Under the pieces are notes generated by a model, which saw only the letters and a list, made by a program, of their open reading frames with translations, had not been told where the DNA came from and made no database searches. A stretch of DNA of 63,008 nucleotides from Blautia glucerasea (GTDB taxonomy: Bacteria > Bacillota > Clostridia > Lachnospirales > Lachnospiraceae), in assembly GCF_020537505.1 (NCBI RefSeq), contig NZ_JAJBMO010000023.1, positions 1 to 63,008 of the forward strand, in the 5' to 3' direction. Position 1 is the stretch's first letter. Every line of letters begins with the position of its first letter. Below are positions 31,964-40,967 of the stretch, piece after piece. The position numbers and the translations under genes are program-made.

Positions 31964-32416
31964 ATGGACGAACAAAAGATAATATTCAGTAATCGGTTTG
32001 AAAAAGAGAAATTTGAGGATTACAAAACAGATTTTGGAACTGGCAACACAATCACTCCTGACTTTACGGAAGCTGATGATTTTTTGAAATTTATACAGAA
32101 GAACCGCAGAAGTGTTCCCAGTAAGGAGCGAATTGCTGACAAGGACAAATTCATCAAGACCGTTTACGAACTATCCAATAGCTTTGAAATTGACGCTGAC
32201 CTGATAGAATTTGCCGAGGGATATATCGCCAACATTTATGTAGATTATGCCTGCTACACTGGATATATCAAGAAGCTGTTAGCAATTCTTTTTATCCTTG
32301 CCGATGATATTTCCTTTTTAGACGGCAGTAAAGAAAATGCCGATATGCTTTTCAGCTTCACTTATCACACACACCATATTTTCCTGAATAACAGAGAAAC
32401 AACTGATTTCTCATAA
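31964..32416 (+). CDS. Plus-strand hypothetical protein
   Basis: A 150-aa acidic protein on the plus strand. It has a helical region (SKERIADKDKFIKTVYELSN) and a hydrophobic C-terminal part (YIKKLLAILFILADDISFLD). The start follows AGGGGTAAAAAGGA. It is convergent with the CHAP gene and ends before two terminators. I do not recognise the family. It may be a small accessory or anti-defence protein, but there is no direct evidence. Confidence 0.6.
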   Translation: MDEQKIIFSNRFEKEKFEDYKTDFGTGNTITPDFTEADDFLKFIQKNRRSVPSKERIADKDKFIKTVYELSNSFEIDADLIEFAEGYIANIYVDYACYTGYIKKLLAILFILADDISFLDGSKENADMLFSFTYHTHHIFLNNRETTDFS

Positions 32417-32423
32417 TGTACCC

Positions 32424-32482
32424 GATGGCTACTCAACTGAGCAGCCATCTTTTCAATTTTCCAGACACCGTCTGGAATTTTT
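32424..32482 (+). terminator. Two terminators between convergent genes
   Basis: GATGGCT pairs with AGCCATC around about 32424-32449 and is followed by TTTT. TTCCAGAC (32459-32466) pairs perfectly with GTCTGGAA (32470-32477), followed by T5. They end the plus-strand gene and may also serve the minus-strand gene that stops at 32481. Confidence 0.8.
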
Positions 32483-34184
32483 AATATGCCGGAATACCGT
32501 ATCCATAGATATTGCTGCTTCCGACTGCGTACTGTCTTTGCTTGCAGGCGTCGCCTGAGTTGCCCTCTACGGTATAAACTGTGCCATTCTCACACTTCTC
32601 TACGATACCAACGTGGTCTGTTGTACCGTCGCCTTCCCAATCAAAGAAGATAATATCTCCTACCTTTGGTTCATAAGTGCGGTCTTGCCATTTTCCATTT
32701 GACTTAAACCAGTTTGCACCATCCACGCAACCTGCAAATTTCGGAACAAGTCCGCTTTCAATATACCCGCATTGGTCAGCACACCAAGATACGAAGCAGG
32801 CACACCATTCCACTCGACTATTAAAGCCGTACCAGCTCCAGTAAGGTTGTCCGCCCTGATTGCCTAGCTGTGTCAAGGCAACCTCAACAATCGCCTGATT
32901 ACCTCCGGCAGTAAAGGCTCGCCCATACGGATAGTATCTCAGAACGTGAGCCGGATATTGGGTATCTCCATAACTGTCCCAACCAAGCCTTTGTGCCTGC
33001 TGAGTGGAAAACTCCACTGCATTGGCATAAGAATAACCGCCATACTTTGTTTTTGCCCAAGAAATATACCCATTACCGAAGTTGTAGCCTTGCAAGGCAA
33101 GTTTGATATGCTCCATATCTATCGGACTTTCCACTTCTGCCGAAGTAAGAGCCGCTTTCAATTCCTGAACTCCACACTGGATAGAATATTCAGGGTCTTT
33201 AATTCCATTAGGTTCGTGCGGATACCTTGTATTGAAACTTCCCTCTGCTGCCTGCATAGGGTCAAGTCCTCTGCCACCGCTTTCCTGCATCATAACCGCC
33301 TTGATAAGTTCCACATACTCAGGAATGCCGTACTCTTTGGCATACTTCTGTATGATGGGTTCATAGGCTTCTACCTCTGCACTTACCGGAGTATAGGAAT
33401 TACTGTCACTTCCTCCTCCAAACATTGCTACGGCAGCACCAAACAGCACGACAATCATAATAATCAGAACCGCTATCCAACCGCCTGCGGCGATTGCTGC
33501 TACAAGTGCTTTTGTCCCTGCAATAATCGCTTTGACTGTCGCAACAGTAGCTTTCGCTGTGGCTTTGACGGTCTCTGCTGTGGCTTTCGCCGCTTTCTTT
33601 GCCGTCCGAGCCGCTTTCTGTGTCGCTTTGGCTGTTGTTTTTGCTGTTTTCTGTGCTATAATGGCAGCTTCTTTTGTGGTCTTAATAGAAGTCTTTGCCG
33701 TTTGTTCTGCGGTCTTGACCGACCTTTGAACAGTATTGGTTGCACCTTTCGATACGGTCTTGACTGTCGTATTTCCTGCCGACCTTGCAGACTGTTTAAT
33801 TGTTTTCTCCGTATGTTCCAGAGTTCGGATACTCTGTTTTCCGACAGGATTGACCGATTGTTTTTGAAGCTGCTTCTCTGCACGCTTGGTCTTAAAATTC
33901 TCAATCCCCGTTTTGGCTTTCTGATAATTCTGCCTTGTTTCACGCACACCCCATCTGCCGACTTTATCCGCACGGTATGCAGTTTCGTGAACAGCCCTAT
34001 CCGTTGCCGCTTCGATTTTATCGGAAGCATATTCCTCTGCGGAATTTTCCGAAGCATTGGTGGAATGTTCTGCCTTATCTTTCGTCATCACATAGGCTTT
34101 CTTCATTCGCTCCGTGGCAACTGCTGCCTTATTTATGGTCTTGATTGTACCTTTGCTTGTATCTCTTGTTTTTATATCAGCCAT
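32481..34184 (-). CDS. Lytic transglycosylase plus CHAP peptidase of the transfer channel
   Basis: A 567-aa cell-wall hydrolase. Residues 1-215 are a long Lys/Ala/Thr-rich helical cytoplasmic region with repeated AKxTxK units. One TM follows ([20 protein letters not shown]). A lysozyme/SLT-like domain has a catalytic Glu in [10 protein letters not shown] and the segment [17 protein letters not shown]. The C-terminal CHAP domain has Cys in [10 protein letters not shown] and His in TTDHVGIV. Such bifunctional proteins (VirB1-like, Tn916 Orf14) open the peptidoglycan for the conjugation channel. The length and motifs are normal. Confidence 0.9.
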   Translation of the reverse strand: MADIKTRDTSKGTIKTINKAAVATERMKKAYVMTKDKAEHSTNASENSAEEYASDKIEAATDRAVHETAYRADKVGRWGVRETRQNYQKAKTGIENFKTKRAEKQLQKQSVNPVGKQSIRTLEHTEKTIKQSARSAGNTTVKTVSKGATNTVQRSVKTAEQTAKTSIKTTKEAAIIAQKTAKTTAKATQKAARTAKKAAKATAETVKATAKATVATVKAIIAGTKALVAAIAAGGWIAVLIIMIVVLFGAAVAMFGGGSDSNSYTPVSAEVEAYEPIIQKYAKEYGIPEYVELIKAVMMQESGGRGLDPMQAAEGSFNTRYPHEPNGIKDPEYSIQCGVQELKAALTSAEVESPIDMEHIKLALQGYNFGNGYISWAKTKYGGYSYANAVEFSTQQAQRLGWDSYGDTQYPAHVLRYYPYGRAFTAGGNQAIVEVALTQLGNQGGQPYWSWYGFNSRVEWCACFVSWCADQCGYIESGLVPKFAGCVDGANWFKSNGKWQDRTYEPKVGDIIFFDWEGDGTTDHVGIVEKCENGTVYTVEGNSGDACKQRQYAVGSSNIYGYGIPAY

Positions 34185-34223
34185 CGGTTTCCTCCTTTCT
34201 CGAAAAATAATAGAGAGTGGGGT

Positions 34224-34991
34224 TTAATCCACTCTCTTAGCGACAACAACAAGCCTGCCATTGTTTCTTGAATATTCACAAGTAGAAAGAGAAATAAGCT
34301 TGTCGCCATACTCTGCCGATACTCCGGTATCATACAAAGAAAGTTCCTTGCACTTAGCAACATACGCATCAAACTCTGCCGCATTTTCTGCGTCCGTAAA
34401 CTCATAATACTTAAAGCTATCGGAGCTGTCTGTATAAACGACTGTCTTAAAGACTGCAATCACTTCATACTGGTGTCTGTCCGTCAGTGTATCAAAGGTA
34501 ATCGTCTTATGACCTTCCCAAAAGCTCTTGTTTCTGTACTTCATCAGTCCCGTAAACATCGAGCCGTCATTCATATGGTGTCCGTATATAATGATGTTGT
34601 CTGAAGGTTTCTGCACATCACAATTTTCCTGCACATATGGACAGCCATAAGCGGAATAGGTCTTATCAAACTTGTGCTTCAGGTAGAAGTTCGGCTCATT
34701 TACAGACTGCACGACCGGATAGTTGATATTGGTATCCTCAACCTTTATCCAACCCACCATATCCTCATTCTGCCGATAAAGTTCAAAATATTCCGCAAGA
34801 TAATCCTTATCTTCCGAAAACGTCACGCCCTCATTTTCCTTTGGCGGCTCGTCCTCCACAATCTCCGCAAGGTTATCATAGACTTCATTCTGCTTGGCAG
34901 AGTCAATGTGATTACGGATAATAAAGAAGGTGCTTACAGACAACACTACCGTAAATACCATCGCAATAATAATATAGATTTTTCTGCTCAT
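34224..34991 (-). CDS. Class B sortase
   Basis: A 255-aa sortase with an N-terminal TM anchor (IYIIIAMVFTVVLSVSTFFI). Catalytic residues are His in YGHHMNDGSMF, Cys in LISLSTCEYS and Arg in NNGRLVVVAKR. The class B extra helix is present. It would anchor ICE surface proteins to peptidoglycan, for example a Cna-B adhesin. The adhesin of this element (45119-50038) has lost its C-terminal sorting signal, so the sortase may have no native substrate here. It lies between the CHAP protein and the 133-aa gene in the transfer operon. Confidence 0.9.
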   Translation of the reverse strand: MSRKIYIIIAMVFTVVLSVSTFFIIRNHIDSAKQNEVYDNLAEIVEDEPPKENEGVTFSEDKDYLAEYFELYRQNEDMVGWIKVEDTNINYPVVQSVNEPNFYLKHKFDKTYSAYGCPYVQENCDVQKPSDNIIIYGHHMNDGSMFTGLMKYRNKSFWEGHKTITFDTLTDRHQYEVIAVFKTVVYTDSSDSFKYYEFTDAENAAEFDAYVAKCKELSLYDTGVSAEYGDKLISLSTCEYSRNNGRLVVVAKRVD

Positions 34992-34997
34992 TTTCTC

Positions 34998-35399
34998 TTA
35001 CCTTTCCATATCGTTTCTCTTAGGTGGAGTCAAATCTCTGCAATACTCCGGATACCTCAACTTGATACCCTCCATAAAATACGGAGCATATCCGCAACAG
35101 AACAGTTCCTCCGGTGTATAGAGATTTTCCCTGCCTTCTTCCGTAAATCCATTCCAAAGATTAAAGGCAAGGTGGCAAACCTTGACTGTGCCACTTGTCT
35201 GCCAACCGCCGTGCATACCTTCCGGTATGATGCAATCCCTCTTAAAATCAAACATCTTTCCGATGTTCATTCTTGTTTCTTCTGAAATACCCATCACATA
35301 GAAAAATGCTCTGTGATAGCAGTCGTTGACTTTGCACTTATCCAGATTTTCCAATACAAAATCTCTGTGTGCAGCATTGCGAAATTGAATCTTAGACAT
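34998..35399 (-). CDS. Conserved ICE protein, DUF6075-like
   Basis: A 133-aa cysteine-containing protein: FRNAAHRDFVLENLDKCKVN, YHRAFFYVMGISEETRMNIG, WQTSGTVKVCHLAFNLWNGF and a final YFMEGIKLRYPEYCRD. Proteins of this pattern recur at this place, between sortase and VirB4, in Clostridia ICEs and are annotated DUF6075 as I recall. It has no signal peptide or TM, so it is cytoplasmic. It shares the operon with short gaps on both sides (6 and 13 bases). Function unknown. Confidence 0.6.
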   Translation of the reverse strand: MSKIQFRNAAHRDFVLENLDKCKVNDCYHRAFFYVMGISEETRMNIGKMFDFKRDCIIPEGMHGGWQTSGTVKVCHLAFNLWNGFTEEGRENLYTPEELFCCGYAPYFMEGIKLRYPEYCRDLTPPKRNDMER

Positions 35400-35412
35400 T
35401 GTAAATCCCTCC

Positions 35413-37743
35413 TTATGCTTCGCCTGGTTTGGTTGTCATCAGTTTATAAAGTTTCGTGTTCTTAGGGAATTTGTTTGCAAACGGTACAAGCGAACTTCCC
35501 ACCTTGATAAGTCCGTGTCCTGCTTCCACATTCGTGATATAGGACATCTGGAGGTCAGAAATATTCAGAAGTTTTGCAAGCTCAAGCCTGTCTGTGGAAG
35601 CCTGATTCAGCATAATGATGAACTCTGAGTTTGCAAGCATTGTTCTCGCTGTGTGGCTCTGCAAAAGGTCATCGACATTCTGAGTGATTCCACTTGCGTA
35701 TGCACCGTATTTTCTCACACGCTTCCACAAGGTAAAGAGGAAGTTTGCAGAGTATTCGTGCTGGAACAGAAGATAAATCTCATCAATGAAGATAAAGGTG
35801 TTCTTACCCTTTGCACGGTTCTGTGTGATACGGTTCAGGATAGAGTCAAGGACAACAAGCATACCAATCGGCATAAGCTGTTTACCCAAATCAAGAATGT
35901 CATAGCAGATAAGGCGATTATTGGTATCCACATTCGTCTGCTTTGCAAAGGTATTCAGAGAACCGTGTGTGAAAAGTTCAATGGCAAGTGCCAGTTCCTT
36001 TGCTTCCGGTTCGTCCTGCTGCAAAAGTTCTGCCCTGAAATCCTGCAAGGTCGGTATATGTCCCTGATAGTCATTTTGCTGATAACTGCGATACACGCTT
36101 GCCGTGCAACGGTCAATGATAGACTTCTGCTTCGCTCCGAGATTTGTTCCTCCGATAAGCTGTTCACAAAGGGACATAATAAACTCGGATTTCAAAATGA
36201 CAGGGTTTGCACCGTCGCCGTAATCCTTATTCATATCCATTGCATTGATGTGATTGTCGGAAGTAGCAGAAATATTGATTACCTCTCCGCCCATTGCATT
36301 GACAAGCTGTGAATACTCTCGCTCAGGGTCGATGATGATAATATCTGCGTCTGAAGAAAGCACCTGATTGATGATTTCTCCCTTTGCCGCAAATGACTTA
36401 CCGCCACCAGATACACCGAGAATAAAGGAGTTACCATTCAAAAGCTGCTTACGGTCTGCGATAATCATATTTTTGCTGATAACATTCTGACCGTAATAGA
36501 TACCGTTCTCGTGGAAAATATCCTGCACCCTGAATGGGATAAATACCGAAAGGCTCTCTGTTGTAAGTGTTCTGAACGCATCAATCTTTCTTGTTCCAAA
36601 CGGCATTACCGTATTGAGTCCATCTACCTGCTGAAATCTCAGTGTTGCAAACTGGCAAAGATGTTTTCTTGCTGTGGTAAGCAACGCTTCCGTATCATTC
36701 TCAAGCTGTTCCTTACTGTCTGCCGTAATAACCATTGTGATAACAGCGAACATCATTCTCTGGTCACGGGTCGTAAGGTCATCGAGGAACTCTTTCATTT
36801 CTTTCTTCTGCTGCTCCATATCATACGGAACAGTTGCAGAGAAGTTGTTATTGGCATTCTGCCTACGCTGCCAGTTTGTGATATTGGTTTCCACACCAAG
36901 CAGACGGTTCTCTGCTTCCTTTACTGCTTCATCAGTTGGAACGGGAACAATATCAATGGACATCATCAGATTTCTGTTCATATCCGTAAGTTCCGCTACC
37001 ATACTGTCTTTGATATAGGACGCATATTCACGAAGAAAAAGGACTCTTCCATAACGGTTTCCCATCTTGAAATAGTCCTTTTCAAATTCCATTGTGTCGG
37101 GGCAGATATAATCCTTAAAATCGTGTCCCTTTTTTCTTGTTTCCTTAATATCAAAGTGGAAAGAGCTTTCTTCTCCCACACGATAGAAGTCGTGGAAAAT
37201 ACGAAGTCTTTCGTCTGTTTCCAGTTCCACACACTTACTTCCAAGCCTGCCGAAGTGAGCAATCAAATCTGCACCGACACGGGCAAAATAAGTTCTTGCG
37301 TCCTCCACACTCTTTTTGTTGATGGAAATGGTAATATACTTATCCTGAACAATGGAGTTTGCACCCGTTGCCTTATCAAGAAGCATTTTATTGTATTCCT
37401 CTCGATATTCGTCCAGATTATCTCCGGTTGTCGGAATAAGAATTGTCTGCTCAAAATCCAGTCTGTTGAGCCGACGATTATTGATTGTGATTTTTGTCGT
37501 TGCACCACTGTCAAGAGAGTTCAGAAGTTCGGAATATTCAAGGAACATCGCTTCCTTATCCTCACGGCTCGCCACTGCATAGTTAATATCCGTAAAGCGG
37601 TAGGTCTTTGAATATTTATCCTTTCCCACTTTGAAAATGCCATCATCAAAGATAGCTGCCACGGGAATCACGTCCTGCACCCCTTTCGGTACAACAAATT
37701 TTTCTTTATCCTGCTTAAACAAATTTGTAAGAGTCTTAATCAT
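35413..37743 (-). CDS. VirB4/TraE-type conjugation ATPase
   Basis: A 776-aa ATPase of the type IV secretion channel. The N-terminal half is the VirB4 domain that contacts the inner-membrane complex; the C-terminal half is the motor. Walker A is GVSGGGKSF near residue 440, Walker B is NTFIFIDEIYLLF near 640, and a later conserved motif is ASGITQNVDDLL. The length fits Tn1549/CTn VirB4 proteins. Its ATG overlaps the stop of the prgI-like gene, so they are translated together. It appears intact. Confidence 0.95.
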   Translation of the reverse strand: MIKTLTNLFKQDKEKFVVPKGVQDVIPVAAIFDDGIFKVGKDKYSKTYRFTDINYAVASREDKEAMFLEYSELLNSLDSGATTKITINNRRLNRLDFEQTILIPTTGDNLDEYREEYNKMLLDKATGANSIVQDKYITISINKKSVEDARTYFARVGADLIAHFGRLGSKCVELETDERLRIFHDFYRVGEESSFHFDIKETRKKGHDFKDYICPDTMEFEKDYFKMGNRYGRVLFLREYASYIKDSMVAELTDMNRNLMMSIDIVPVPTDEAVKEAENRLLGVETNITNWQRRQNANNNFSATVPYDMEQQKKEMKEFLDDLTTRDQRMMFAVITMVITADSKEQLENDTEALLTTARKHLCQFATLRFQQVDGLNTVMPFGTRKIDAFRTLTTESLSVFIPFRVQDIFHENGIYYGQNVISKNMIIADRKQLLNGNSFILGVSGGGKSFAAKGEIINQVLSSDADIIIIDPEREYSQLVNAMGGEVINISATSDNHINAMDMNKDYGDGANPVILKSEFIMSLCEQLIGGTNLGAKQKSIIDRCTASVYRSYQQNDYQGHIPTLQDFRAELLQQDEPEAKELALAIELFTHGSLNTFAKQTNVDTNNRLICYDILDLGKQLMPIGMLVVLDSILNRITQNRAKGKNTFIFIDEIYLLFQHEYSANFLFTLWKRVRKYGAYASGITQNVDDLLQSHTARTMLANSEFIIMLNQASTDRLELAKLLNISDLQMSYITNVEAGHGLIKVGSSLVPFANKFPKNTKLYKLMTTKPGEA

Positions 37744-38101
37744 TTGACTTCAATACCTCCTTCTGCTTCTGTTCAATGCTTGGCTTCATCAGTTCGTAAT
37801 AAACATTGGTGGAGTGAAATACCAGCTTCTTCGGCATTAAAAACTCCGATTTTATCCACGCATAGATTGCTTTCTCTGCGGTCATACCGTTGTACTTCAC
37901 AAAGCCAAGTGCCGCAAACGGAGCAGCACCCAAAATGCACACCCACGATACGGTTTCCGTGCCAACATACGGTCTGAGCAAGAAATACAGTCCTACCGCA
38001 ACGCCACAAGCGAGAACAGAAAAAATGAACTGTCTGAGCGACAGCCCAAAAAACATTGACTCTGTATAATTTCTGATTTCTCGGTTAATTTTTACTTCCA
38101 T
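37736..38101 (-). CDS. PrgI-family membrane protein of the transfer channel
   Basis: A 121-aa protein with the PrgI pattern: MEVKINREIRNYTESMFFGL, two adjacent TM segments (FIFSVLACGVAVGLYFL and VSWVCILGAAPFAALGFVKY) and a C-terminal charged tail. It is the VirB3-like inner-membrane partner of VirB4. It overlaps virB4 by 8 bases and the 45-aa Cys-rich gene upstream by 17 bases. Confidence 0.9.
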   Translation of the reverse strand: MEVKINREIRNYTESMFFGLSLRQFIFSVLACGVAVGLYFLLRPYVGTETVSWVCILGAAPFAALGFVKYNGMTAEKAIYAWIKSEFLMPKKLVFHSTNVYYELMKPSIEQKQKEVLKSND

Positions 38102-38222
38102 ATCTGTTTCCTTTCCTGCGGTTTCGGTCTTTCTCCCTCACGCATTTATCATTCAGGCAAAAGACTTTGCCTTTTCGTTTACCGCCATAGTAAACGCATT
38201 TCTTACAATCTCTTTGGTTCAT
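38085..38222 (-). CDS. 45-aa cysteine-rich protein upstream of prgI
   Basis: ATG at 38222 begins MNQRDCKKCVYYGGKRKGK, followed by VFCLNDKC and an Arg/Lys-rich tail. Two CxxC-like pairs suggest a small zinc finger. The gene overlaps the prgI-like start by 17 bases, and the ATG lies 14 bases downstream of the VirB6-like stop. Small proteins of this kind occur in the same place in related ICEs. Function unknown. Confidence 0.6.
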   Translation of the reverse strand: MNQRDCKKCVYYGGKRKGKVFCLNDKCVREKDRNRRKGNRYGSKN

Positions 38223-38236
38223 CTCAAAATCTCTCC

Positions 38237-39073
38237 TTAAAGTCCCATCATCTCTCGGATAATACGGTCAGACATTTTTACTGCACCGACAAGAACAAGC
38301 ATATTAAATACCAATTCCCCGATATATGCCCACACCTGCGTAACTGCTGCTGCATCAGGATTCACTACTGGTGGCGATGAAGCAAATACGGAGAAAATAA
38401 TACAAGCAAGTACAATGACTGCTCCCTCAAGCAGAACTGCACAATAGCTCTTGATAAAACTCTTGCCGACATTCTGTGTCGGTTCTCCTGCAAATGTGGA
38501 AAGCGGTATCGGTGCAAGTGCTGTGTACATATACAACTTGAAAAATCTTCCGTACACCGTCATTATCAGAATGAACGACAGCACCGTGATAAATAATCCT
38601 CCGATAAGCGTTACCGCCCACAATGGAATACTCTCGAAAAATCCGCAATCCTCTATGGTCGTTACCATTTCTGCGGGCAAAGTCGTCTGTTGTGGAGTTC
38701 CAAATCCGGCAGCATTCATAATGGTTGAAATCGTACCTTGCACGATATTAAATAGTGCAAGCATAAGCTCCATTCCGTATGTGATAACACCTTTCGCCAG
38801 TGCAAAACGAACAAAGAGTTTCAGTGCGTGTTCCGGTTTCTTCACATCTGTAAAACTTCCGCAGGTCTTTACCATACCTATCACGAAAAACAACACAAGC
38901 AATGCAAACCCGATAGCCTGAACTGCACCGTTGATGTCAACGATAACCTTCCAGATATTCCCGCCCTTAAAGTTCTGCGGTGTAGTTGTGATCAGCGTCC
39001 ATATTTCCGACAGTTTTTCATTCCAAGTTTCAAGGGCATTTTCAAGATTTTGAACTACCCAGTTATCACTCAT
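38237..39073 (-). CDS. VirB6/TrbL-like polytopic channel protein
   Basis: A 278-aa protein. An amphipathic N-terminus (NALETWNEKLSEIWTLITTT) is followed by about six TM segments, including IGFALLVLFFVIGMVKTCGS and LIGGLFITVLSFILIMTVYG, and the conserved PIPLSTFAGEPTQNVGKSF loop. This is the CD0411/TrbL-like subunit that forms the membrane part of the Firmicutes conjugation channel. It follows Maff2 after an attenuator-like hairpin and precedes the small Cys-rich and PrgI genes. Confidence 0.88.
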   Translation of the reverse strand: MSDNWVVQNLENALETWNEKLSEIWTLITTTPQNFKGGNIWKVIVDINGAVQAIGFALLVLFFVIGMVKTCGSFTDVKKPEHALKLFVRFALAKGVITYGMELMLALFNIVQGTISTIMNAAGFGTPQQTTLPAEMVTTIEDCGFFESIPLWAVTLIGGLFITVLSFILIMTVYGRFFKLYMYTALAPIPLSTFAGEPTQNVGKSFIKSYCAVLLEGAVIVLACIIFSVFASSPPVVNPDAAAVTQVWAYIGELVFNMLVLVGAVKMSDRIIREMMGL

Positions 39074-39094
39074 TCAAAGCACCTCCTTACAATT

Positions 39095-39123
39095 AAGGGG
39101 TGTACCTTAACTTGGCACACCCC
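39095..39123 (-). terminator. Attenuator-like hairpin between maff2 and virB6-like genes
   Basis: AGGGGTGT pairs with ACACCCCT around a 12-nt loop, with a weak T-rich tail (TTAATTG) on the minus strand. It probably reduces rather than stops transcription into the channel genes. Confidence 0.5.
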
Positions 39124-39146
39124 TCGATAACTGTGTAACTCTTATC

Positions 39147-39509
39147 TTAACCTGTGATAAGAGTAAGGATTTCTTTGGCGAAAGTAATAATGACACCACC
39201 CGCAAGAGTCAGGAAGCCATTGGCTCTCTGAGAAGGGTCGTGAGATTTGAGTGAAAGACCGACCTGCACGATACCAAAGCCGAGCAAAATCATACCGATG
39301 GCACGGATAAGTCCGAAGATAAAGTCAGACAGATTATTGACTACGGTAAGCGGGTCATTCGCTGCAAATGCAGTCGTTGTCATTCCAAGTGCCAACGCAC
39401 CGACAATGACCATTGTGCAGTAAGCACGGAAGCCTTTCTTAACCTTTCCGGTCATAGGCAGTTTCTTTGTTTCCTGAATGTCAGTTGCTTTTTTCTTAAA
39501 AATAATCAT
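39147..39509 (-). CDS. Maff2-family membrane protein
   Basis: A 120-aa protein: a basic N-terminus, a signal-like hydrophobic segment (MVIVGALALGMTTTAFAA), then VVNNLSDFIFGLIRAIGMIL, two TM segments and AKEILTLITG at the end. This is the VirB2-like/Maff2 pattern found between virD4 and virB6 in Tn1549-like elements. It probably forms part of the channel or pilus-like core. It starts 20 bases after the virD4 remnant. Confidence 0.85.
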   Translation of the reverse strand: MIIFKKKATDIQETKKLPMTGKVKKGFRAYCTMVIVGALALGMTTTAFAANDPLTVVNNLSDFIFGLIRAIGMILLGFGIVQVGLSLKSHDPSQRANGFLTLAGGVIITFAKEILTLITG

Positions 39510-39528
39510 AGTTGAATACCTCCAAAAT

Positions 39529-39993
39529 TTAATTTGTTTGATTTTTTATGAACAGAGCTTCCATCTCCTCATCGGAAAGAAGTTCCCAGTTCGTTTCTTC
39601 CATTTCCTTTTCAGGAAGTGTTGCAGGGTCAATGTCCCAAATAGCAATCGAAGCAATATCTTTTGTGACTTCTCCGTGTTTATAAGGACTTGCCTTTCCG
39701 TCTGTGGTAAGTGCCACATTCGGGTGTTTCATAATGTCATATTTGAAATCCATAATGGGTCTTTCCCCACGGATAAATAAAATAGCGTACTGATTATCGA
39801 GCATACGCACCTCATCAGGGGTAAGTAACTCTCTGCCGCTAATCTGATAGTTGGTGGAATAATTACCGCTTCTTCCGGTACTCTTTCCGAACGTGTTGGT
39901 ATCAATGGTTTCCTTGCCCAACAGCTCCGACACATATTTATGGGTTGACTGCTCATTTCCACCAAGGTAAAGAAATTCATCATGAGGTAAGGT
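39529..39993 (-). pseudogene. virD4: C-terminal remnant of the VirD4/TraG coupling protein
   Basis: The frame is open for 155 codons after a TGA at 39994. From about 39984 it reads DEFLYLGGNEQSTHKYVSEL, LGKETIDTNTFGKSTGRSG, STNYQISGRELLTPDEVRML and YAILFIRGERPI, the C-terminal quarter of Firmicutes VirD4 coupling proteins. The N-terminal TM domain, Walker A and most of the ATPase (about 450 residues) are missing. An internal ATG at 39933 exists. VirD4 brings the relaxosome to the channel, so transfer should need a copy supplied in trans. Confidence 0.85.
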
Positions 39994-39998
39994 TCAGC

Positions 39999-40064
39999 TT
40001 ATCCTTTGCAGGACTTGCGTCCCCTCCCTCCCAAAGCAATGTGGTAGAGTTTTTCTTTTTCCAT
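39999..40064 (-). CDS. 21-codon ORF at the virD4 deletion junction
   Basis: The frame starts MEKEKLYHIALGG after CGGAGG and ends within 21 codons. It is probably the beginning of a gene whose remainder was lost together with the N-terminal part of virD4. In the +1 frame the same bases continue as DASPAKDKLNLTS, so a frameshift in the G-rich run is also possible. Confidence 0.35.
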   Translation of the reverse strand: MEKEKLYHIALGGRGRKSCKG

Positions 40065-40076
40065 ATCTGTCCTCCG

Positions 40077-40961
40077 TTATCTCTCATATTCCTTTGAACG
40101 CTCCTGCTTTTTGCGGAACATTTCATCAGAGATATGACTGTGAATTTCTGCCATTGCATTTCGTGTCTTGGAAAGCTCCGCACGGATTTCTTTCGGCTCT
40201 TTGGAAGCCAGTCCCTCCGGAATACGGTTAATTGCAAAATTCTGTATATCTACGCCATACTTCTTGCAAATCATATATCCGATACACACTGCCTGAAAGC
40301 CCATATCCCTGCGGCTGTAACTTTCGCTGTTGATGGAAAGCTGTGCGTGTCCAAGTTCCTGAGCGACACACTGAGCAACTGCTACGCTGTCGCCCACATT
40401 CCGCTTCACATACAAAGTCTGCTTTTCATTATTATAGAAAGCTGCCATATTCGGATACGGAAGTTCATCGGTTGCCGCAACCTCTACCGGAGATACATCA
40501 AGCATTGTCGTGATAAGTGCTTTCGGGTCACGGTTTGCTGACACTGCCGGAGCTTTTCTTCCATTTGTCTGCGTAACATCAAATACCTTTTTGACATTGT
40601 AGGAAATACCCGGAGAACCATCTGCTCTTGTGTATTCCACTGGTTCAAGGATAGAAATACTCTTTGCCCCTTTGGTAATCTTCACATTGTCCTTACCCCA
40701 ATCATCAAAATCTTTAAGCTGTGTCGCCTGCGGATACTGACTGTAAATAAGGAGAGCATTTGCTGCGGAATATCTGTCCATTCGACTCTGCGTATCAAGA
40801 AAGCTCTTGAACTTCTCAGGGTCATTCACAATCTCACGGGCAGCGTCATCAATCATCTGATAGACTTTTTCTTTTTCTGCTCGCTTCTTTTCTGCATACT
40901 CCTCTTTGGATAATCTCGGCTGATTACCGCCAGCCTTTGCGGGTTTGAAATCATTTGTCAT
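40077..40961 (-). CDS. ArdC-like antirestriction / ssDNA-binding protein
   Basis: A 294-aa protein with the ArdC N-terminal pattern: SRMDRYSAANALLIYSQYPQ, FDDWGKDNVKITKGAKSISI and EPVEYTRADGSPGISY. A C-terminal metallopeptidase-like motif is QELGHAQLSI (Q-E-x-x-H), then YSRRDMGFQAVCIGYMICKK. ArdC proteins protect incoming conjugated DNA from host type I restriction. It follows pcfB by 6 bases. The tail ends SKEYER, a C-terminus also seen in two other proteins of this ICE. Confidence 0.75.
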   Translation of the reverse strand: MTNDFKPAKAGGNQPRLSKEEYAEKKRAEKEKVYQMIDDAAREIVNDPEKFKSFLDTQSRMDRYSAANALLIYSQYPQATQLKDFDDWGKDNVKITKGAKSISILEPVEYTRADGSPGISYNVKKVFDVTQTNGRKAPAVSANRDPKALITTMLDVSPVEVAATDELPYPNMAAFYNNEKQTLYVKRNVGDSVAVAQCVAQELGHAQLSINSESYSRRDMGFQAVCIGYMICKKYGVDIQNFAINRIPEGLASKEPKEIRAELSKTRNAMAEIHSHISDEMFRKKQERSKEYER

Positions 40962-40967
40962 AGTGAA

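Noticed and set aside
32946..34271. Long plus-strand open frame (441 codons) opposite the CHAP/lytic transglycosylase gene
   Set aside because: Cys/Arg/Phe-rich translation without domains. It is the antisense shadow of a well-supported gene with Lys/Ala-rich codons.
36511..37611. Plus-strand open frame (366 codons) opposite virB4
   Set aside because: Antisense of a strongly conserved ATPase; no ribosome site and no recognisable domain.
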